A stretch of 64,000 nt of DNA from Climacium dendroides (lineage: Eukaryota > Streptophyta > Bryopsida > Hypnales > Climaciaceae), in the NCBI GenBank assembly GCA_950106755.1, contig OX467092.1, positions 5,642,001-5,706,000 of the forward strand. The letters are read 5' to 3'. The notes beneath the pieces were generated by a model, which had not been told where the DNA came from, searched no databases, and saw nothing but the letters and a program-made list of their open reading frames with translations. Positions within the stretch are counted from its first letter, which is position 1. Every line of letters begins with the position of its first letter. Shown here piece after piece: positions 59,359-64,000 of this stretch. The translations under genes and the position numbers were made by a program.

Positions 59359-59409
59359 GTGGAGAGATGAAACATAATGTACTCACAACTCCTTTGCAAA
59401 AGTAGAGTT

Positions 59410-59600
59410 GGTGGGCTCAAACTTGCGGACATGCCTTTGCAATCACGCATTCATAAACATTCATTTTCCAAAAAATCATGTCGAAGAACTTGGAAACGAG
59501 CACGAAGAAGAACTGCTCTGTGGTATGCAAGTAGAATCCTCTTGTAAAAACATTCGTCAAAGCGGAAGAGAATCTATAATCTCTTTTGGAATAAGTTACC
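59410..59600 (-). repeat. R2 fragment
   Basis: Similar in inverted orientation to 27,000-27,160 (landmark GGGCTCAAACTTGCGGAC), a piece of the F-box 5' repeat. Confidence 0.6.
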
Positions 59601-60039
59601 AACCTTAAATTTGTAGAAATTTCTTGATAGTTCCACCTGTGGTCAATCTCGTGAAATTGGCTCAATGAATTCTAACTTAGAATTGCTAAGAGATCCAACA
59701 TTAGTGACTTAACTCCTAAGCGCCCATCGCATGTTTACTGAAATCTAGACCTTTCTGAACTCATTCCAATTAAAGCGTTACCCAAAATGAGATCTACAAA
59801 AATTGGCTGCAGAAATCAGTAGTAGAGACAGGCCCCAATTGGGAGGAAATGAATAAATGTTTTTACTATACCATTGAAAAGATTATAATAGTGGCAAACA
59901 AGGCAACCCTTTTGTTATGGAAGGCCATATTTGAGGTATTGGGGTGCTCAAAGGTTAAGTTACATGGAGAGAATGAATGCCTTGTGGGATGCCCTAGTTG
60001 CTCTTGCGCAATAGTGAACACTCATGTGTAGCAGCAGGT

Positions 60040-60460
60040 GGACAAAATTTGGAACCAATGTTAATTTAGAGCACAATATGGAACATTCAATACACAAAAT
60101 AATGAAATTAGATTGTTCCTCACTGATTTCTCAACATTTTACACTATATAAATATTTACTTTTGAATTAGGTATTGTTGTAATTGGGACTCATGAACCTC
60201 CATGTGTACAAACGGAAATATCTACAGAAATATTTGTTGACTTTGATGGCTTGTAAAGTAACTTTCTTGAGATAAGGCAACCTATTTGTTAAGGCAACTT
60301 AATTTCACTGTTTTGTGTAGTTTCCTCATACTTTTTGTGGACCACACTAAATTTTACCCACTACAATTCTTCATCCACAAAACATCAAGCTAAGCTATGG
60401 AAGACAAATTTGTCTAAAGTAAGGCCTAAGAGCCTATTAAGGGAGAGGGAGAATTTCATT
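60040..60460. repeat. F-box 5' segment, dispersed copy
   Basis: Similar to 37,740-38,210 (landmarks GACCACACTAAATTTTA and AGAGCCTAT). No coding sequence. Confidence 0.5.
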
Positions 60461-60765
60461 TTCTTTTTTCTATGCTTATCATGCATGTAAAAATCTACCC
60501 CTCTTTTTGGCTATCAATTTTAAATTTCATGACCTTGAGTGTCTAATTTAGGTTCTAAGATTCCAAATATGAATTCAAAATTTTAAAATTAATCATCCAC
60601 AATAAAAAAATTATTCTTGCATTTTTTCGAGATAAAAATATGGAGCAAGCCTAGAAATGTTTACCTTCTCTAAAAAGGCTCATAACACTATTTTAGAGAT
60701 GTCCATAAGAAACATTGTTAGTTATATTCAAAAGCAAATGTTGAATCATTGAAAACGTCAAAAGC

Positions 60766-60977
60766 CACTAGTAGAAAATTTGTCCTTTTGTAATTGGATA
60801 CAATCAACTCATTTTGTCCCTAAACAACTTACATTATCAAAACCAAGAAATTTTGAATGAGTTATTCCAGATAATGTCCCTAAACAACTCATTTTCAATT
60901 GTTTTGAACAACTTATGAGTGGTTATGGATGAGTTTTTTGAACAACAAAGTTGTCAAAGACCAAATTTCTACTAGTA
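60766..60977. mobile_element. CACTA-like MITE 3 (212 bp)
   Basis: Left end CACTAGTAGAAAATTTG, right end on the opposite strand TACTAGTAGAAATTTGG. Terminal repeats are short and partly decayed; no clear target duplication. Confidence 0.5.
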
Positions 60978-61302
60978 TTAGAAGACAACATCTCCTCTGA
61001 ACCTCCTTAGGTAAAGTACAAAAGTAATGCTACAAGCCTTTTTAAAAGAGGGTAAAAATTTAGAAGCTTGCTCTATAATTTTATCTTGAGAAAAAATGCA
61101 AGAACAAATTGTTTACTATAGAATGGATGGTTAAATTTTAAAGTTTTGAATTCATATTTGGAATCCTAGAGTCCAAATGAGGTAGTTGAAATCACTTGAA
61201 ATTCAAAATTGATGGCACAAATTAGGGAGTAGATTTTTGCATCCACAACAAGCATGAGAAAAAAAATACTCCTTCCTGGAAAGGCTCCTAGGTCTAGTGT
61301 AG

Positions 61303-62028
61303 CCCCTAAACGCCAGATGTGCCATTCTGTGCCATTTCAATGACTGTCCAAGGTTAGAAGAGGACCCTAGAAGTAGTTTTTTCATTCAATTTTTTTTAAT
61401 GGACTTTCATGTTGAGTTACAAAGACAATCCAATTGAATTCTTAGTGAAACTAATGTTTGGTTTCATGTAGTTAAGAAGTAAGTAAAAAACACAGATGGC
61501 AAAATATGCCATTTTAGTGTATTCTACTCCTTGCACTAAATCTGAAATTTCTCCACGAAAATGATGTTTTTTGAGTTTGAGACCAACTAACAAAATGAAG
61601 GCCCTGTACTCTAGTTTCTACTCCAATTGGAATTTTGAAAATATTCGTCAAATTGAATATTTTATTGCAATTTGAAATTTGGATGTATTTTCAATGTCCA
61701 TTGGATTCTAACTATAGAAAGACACGGAAATTGAGAATATGTCATCATGTTTGTCATTGTAATGTGCACATGTGGTGAAATTTTCAGATTTTTTGAACTA
61801 ATTTTGTATTCGATGTGATTTTTTCTTTACTTTTTCTTCAAAAATTCTCATAAAAATCATTTTTTCTTAAAAAATTCTAAATTTTTTGTGAGGCAGAGAA
61901 GACATGTAATTTCATCTTTGAAAAATAAATATAAATTTTTTCATACATATATAGGTCAAAAATGGCAACAAACTGAGTGACGAGCAAGGCGGCTTGAAAT
62001 CAGTGGTTACAGGCCCGGCGTTTAGGGG
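61303..62028. mobile_element. TTAA-family element (726 bp)
   Basis: Left end CCCCTAAACGCCAGA, right end on the opposite strand CCCCTAAACGCCGGG. Flanks are GTAG and TTAG, both decayed from TTAA. Non-coding. Confidence 0.6.
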
Positions 62029-62280
62029 TTAGACAAATCTGTCTCCCATTAGCTCACAATAGTTCCATGTCCTGTGGATGAAGAATTGCAGTGGATAAAA
62101 TTTAGTGTGGTCCGCAAAAAAGAATGAAAAGGCAAGTGCTTGATCCCTGGTTGGACCCTACTACCTTGTTTTCTGAGTCAACGTTAGAATGTTCCAAATT
62201 GTGTTGTAAGTTAACCCATAGACATCACCAAGGATGTTGGGTGTATGATGGATGACACACAATCTTTCCGGTAGTACATC

Positions 62281-63451
62281 GGGAAAAAGCCCCCCATTGC
62301 AACAATATTGTTGCAATACTATTTCAATGGTTGAACAATAGAATATTAACCCCTAAAGGACCATTGTCCCTTTGGGACAAATTGGATTTCGGGCAGGTAC
62401 CTACGGGCTGAAATTTTGTCATGATCTTTTGAAATTTTTTTTGAAGATAGAAAAATTGATGAGCTTTGTGGGAATATAATTTTTTTCACATTTGGTGCCC
62501 GGAAACAAAAGTTATGACCAAATAAGCTCAAAATAGGGGATGGGGGGCAGTCCGGGCAGCAATAAAAAATTTGCAAAATTTTGAATATTTTTTTTTGTAT
62601 TTTTTTCTTGTAGACTATATTTTTGTCTACATGGGAAGCTTTGATTCATTCCATTTGGACTTATTATGAGAAAGTTATAGACAATCTTGTTTATCGGGCA
62701 GTTAGAGCATCTTCCTGAAAAAATAACTTATAGAATTCATTTCTGAATGCAATTTTTACAATTTTTTTGAAAAAAAAAATTTACATAATTTTTTTTGCTT
62801 GCTAAATCAATCTCACCATTGGGATTAGTGCATTTTAATTCCATCTTAAAGATATTAATAATTTAGATTTTCCTTCATTCTCATACCTACTTCTACTTAA
62901 CAATTTTCTTAAGCATGAAAACTAATTAATTTTAAAAAAAATTCTTTTTCCCTAGACTCTCAACTCAATTTCCCACAATAAGGATTTAAAGCTCAAAACT
63001 CTGTAGTGCAAAAAATTTAAGTTAAAAAAGTTCAAAGTCAAATAATCCAGTCCCATAAGGTGCTGAAAAAATTGTTTTTTTCACTTTAAACGCAAATATC
63101 TTTTAATCTATGTGGTCAAAATTTCTGAAATTTTTTCCACACATTTTCATATTAGTAAGGTATAAGATCCTATAGTTGGATGTGTAGGAAAAATAATTTT
63201 CAAATTTTTTTTTTACTCTTTGCTACAGAAATGGCAGTTTTGAGTATTTTTTGATAGAAATAAGGCCTTGGTCCTTTAGGGGTTAAAAGTGAATTGTTGC
63301 CCCGATTGTTGCAATATTGCAACAATACAATTTCAATGGGGGTGTACCCTATTCATTGAAAGTATATTGTTGCAGTATTGCACCAGTTCGCTTTCAATAC
63401 TCTATTGTTCAACCATTGAAACAATATTATTGCAATGGGGTACTTTCCTGA
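62281..63451. mobile_element. foldback element interrupted by a TTAA-family element
   Basis: Outer ends: GGGAAAAAGCCCCCCATTGC and, on the opposite strand, GGAAAGTACCCCATTGC. Both arms continue with CAATATTG and TTCAATGGTTGAACAATAGA. The arms (62,281-62,345 and 63,287-63,451) are separated by the complete TTAA element 62,350-63,282. Confidence 0.65.
62350..63282 (-). mobile_element. TTAA-family element (933 bp), nested
   Basis: Perfect TTAA on both sides (62,346-62,349 and 63,283-63,286). Left end CCCCTAAAGGACCATTG; right end on the opposite strand CCCCTAAAGGACCAAGG. The best-preserved copy in the window. The interior is inverted relative to 17,982-19,181. Non-coding. Confidence 0.8.
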
Positions 63452-64000
63452 TATAGGACACAAGTGCAATTGTTCATCCTTGAAATTTTGTTGTGAAAAA
63501 TGGAGGACTTCAAACGAGGGCTTACTATTGCGCATTGTTGAGCAACTGGGATATCCCACAAGGCATAAATCAATCTGTCAATATCATAATCAAGTGAGTG
63601 CCTTTCACCGAGGTGGCGTGCTTCCAAGGTGGGTTAAAATGTGCTTTAGCAGTACATTATGAATAGTTGCTCTTAAAGCAGGCCTTTTTTTTTTTCATTT
63701 TCTAAGAAGTGCCAAAGTGTGGATATAAAATGTTATGGCGGTGTTCCAAATTTCAACATTCATCCACATATTGGATAGAAAATATCGCCTGAGCGCATGT
63801 CACATGTTTGTAATTCAGTTAGCATCTACAATTTGGCACTTTTCATCCAAGATCTTTTTAATTCAAAGTGTTTTAGCACCAGAAAGCCCCCCCCAAAGCC
63901 CTGTCTTGAACTAAGGTAAGGGACGCCCAAATGTACCACTGACCTTAAACCGCTATCGATACTCTACGTACATCTCCGAAATCAGTTATGTACCTATGTG
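63452..64000. repeat. dispersed repeat material at the window end
   Basis: 63,500-63,560 on the minus strand resembles 37,770-37,800 upstream of F-box 3; 63,690-63,860 resembles 42,990-43,140. No gene. Confidence 0.4.

Noticed and set aside
62346..63286. Reading the TTAA family as Stowaway-like with TA duplications
   Set aside because: The bases outside TA are T and A in nearly all copies, which a 2-bp target would not require; TTAA is the simpler reading, though not proven.

Overview
The window looks like nuclear DNA of a land plant. It carries intron-containing UDP-glycosyltransferase (UGT) genes with a plant PSPG box, F-box/beta-propeller genes, and plant-type PIF/Harbinger, CACTA-like and hAT-like elements. 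GC-rich exons sit in long AT-rich, repeat-packed intergenic DNA. I think a bryophyte, lycophyte or fern is more likely than an angiosperm, but the sequence does not fix the species.

Genes. A possible propeller-type terminal exon lies at 1,065-1,854 (-). UGT1 is at 5,645-8,105 (+) and its paralog UGT2 at 48,634-50,295 (-). Both have one phase-2 intron at the same codon: 892 bp in UGT1, enlarged by a hAT-like MITE, and 96 bp in UGT2. Between them lie three F-box/propeller paralogs, all on the minus strand: F-box 1 (two exons, 13,006-15,564), F-box 2 (25,234-26,463) and F-box 3 (36,200-37,636). F-box 1 and 3 are predicted to carry a hydrophobic, membrane-like N-terminal segment; F-box 2 lacks it. 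F-box fragments lie near 35.2 and 42.0 kb. F-box 2 and 3 share 3' flanks, core promoter and a long repeat-rich 5' segment, so they arose by segmental duplication.

Mobile elements dominate the rest. (1) A decayed PIF/Harbinger element with transposase and Myb/SANT-like gene (about 19.69-24.54 kb) splits the 3' flank of F-box 2. (2) A complete Tc1-like element (46,262-48,376), with terminal inverted repeats and TA duplications, keeps its whole transposase in one frame, broken only by TGA/TAG stops. (3) A family of at least eight TTAA-flanked elements with CCCCTAAAGG-type ends occurs partly as chains sharing a single TTAA. (4) Four hAT-like MITEs have 8-bp target duplications, one with a related empty site in the window. 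(5) There are CACTA-like and other foldback MITEs, one polyA retroposon in an F-box intron, and two minisatellites flanking F-box 1.

The UGTs would glycosylate small molecules and the F-box proteins would be SCF ubiquitin-ligase substrate receptors. Nothing in the sequence links the two functionally beyond co-location. The most unusual observations are the TTAA family, the DD34E Tc1 element in a plant, and the predicted membrane-anchored F-box proteins.
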